Below are positions 23,598-23,696 of a stretch of DNA of 23,696 nucleotides, piece by piece. A program made the translations under genes and the position numbers. The first letter of the stretch is position 1, and every line of letters begins with the position of its first letter. The notes under the pieces are model-generated. The model had not been told where the DNA came from. It worked only from the letters and a program-made list of their open reading frames with translations, and did not search any database. This stretch comes from Bacteroidetes bacterium UBA4009 (lineage in GTDB: Bacteria > Bacteroidota > Bacteroidia > NS11-12g > UBA9320), in NCBI GenBank assembly GCA_002384205.1, contig DGBH01000030.1, positions 5,710 through 29,405 of the forward strand. The letters are read 5' to 3'.

Positions 23598-23696
23598 ATG
23601 AAAAAAACCTTAATTCTTTTGCTTTTACTTGCGACAGGAGTTTCGTTGCAGGCTCAAAATCTTTCTCCCTACACGATTTACAACGCAAAAGGAAAA
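23598..23696 (+). CDS. Secreted protein, N-terminal fragment cut by window edge (possibly ChaN-like)
   Basis: Thirty-three codons remain in frame to the last base. Residues 1-19 (MKKTLILLLLLATGVSLQA) form a signal peptide with likely cleavage at LQA|QN. The mature start QNLSPYTIYNAKGK resembles the beginning of ChaN-type haem-binding/iron-regulated proteins, in which an 'IY(D/N)..GK' segment leads into the core. This is a weak inference from a short stretch. No lipobox is seen. The gene lies outside the window beyond 23696. Confidence 0.6.
   Translation, partial: MKKTLILLLLLATGVSLQAQNLSPYTIYNAKGK

Overview
The window looks like a chromosomal segment of a Bacteroidota bacterium, most likely a marine-type Flavobacteriia/Flavobacteriales member. 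The grounds are an AT-rich sequence, TAnnTTTG-type promoter boxes instead of the E. coli -10 hexamer, few Shine-Dalgarno sequences, a TonB-dependent receptor with an N-terminal carboxypeptidase-regulatory-like domain, a surface-type lipoprotein, and the Bacteroidetes-style DUF1599 and DoxX/MauE-thioredoxin genes. No rRNA, tRNA, CRISPR array, transposase, prophage or plasmid gene was seen. Genus-level assignment is not possible from this window.

Layout, left to right. (1) 97-2634 (+): clpC with its own promoter and a terminator at 2681-2720. (2) 2818-5945 (+): a tight operon of a thioredoxin-family protein, a short-chain dehydrogenase starting at TTG, and argS. (3) 6033-9240 (-): a translationally coupled trio (read right to left) of an LpxH-like metallophosphoesterase, an MJ1255-like glycosyltransferase and a GH1 glycosidase, ending in a minus-strand terminator at 5965-5997. 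It is probably a small glycolipid or surface-glycan pathway. (4) 9468-13715 (-): a surface lipoprotein with a predicted beta-helix, then a TonB-dependent receptor, separated by a strong hairpin. Direct repeats in a 7-4-7 arrangement lie upstream of the lipoprotein gene. (5) 13898-14725 (-) folP, divergent from 14770-18405 (+): DUF1599 protein, DoxX/MauE-thioredoxin membrane protein, DppB-like permease and aroK, all linked by 4-nt or 1-nt stop/start overlaps. (6) 18479-18751 (+): an HU-family gene with its own terminator. (7) 18939-20284 (+): a ZIP metal transporter and a cell-wall L,D-transpeptidase-like protein. (8) 20287-22671 (-): a predicted outer-membrane beta-barrel protein and an unrecognised 582-residue secreted protein. 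(9) 22775-23551 (-): a secreted S1/P1 nuclease, divergent from a truncated secreted protein (23598 onward, possibly ChaN-like) that runs off the window.

Functional themes are protein quality control (ClpC), translation (ArgRS), folate and aromatic precursor synthesis (FolP and AroK on either side of one divergent promoter), envelope biogenesis and nutrient uptake. The most unusual elements are the phosphoesterase-glycosyltransferase-GH1 operon, the lipoprotein/TonB receptor operon with its putative operator and internal hairpin, the DoxX/MauE protein with a soluble insertion and a thioredoxin-like tail lacking CxxC, and several TAnnTTTG-type boxes placed 5-18 nt before start codons, suggesting leaderless or near-leaderless mRNAs. 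Most of the window is otherwise ordinary core-genome content. All family assignments were made by reading motifs; no database search was run.
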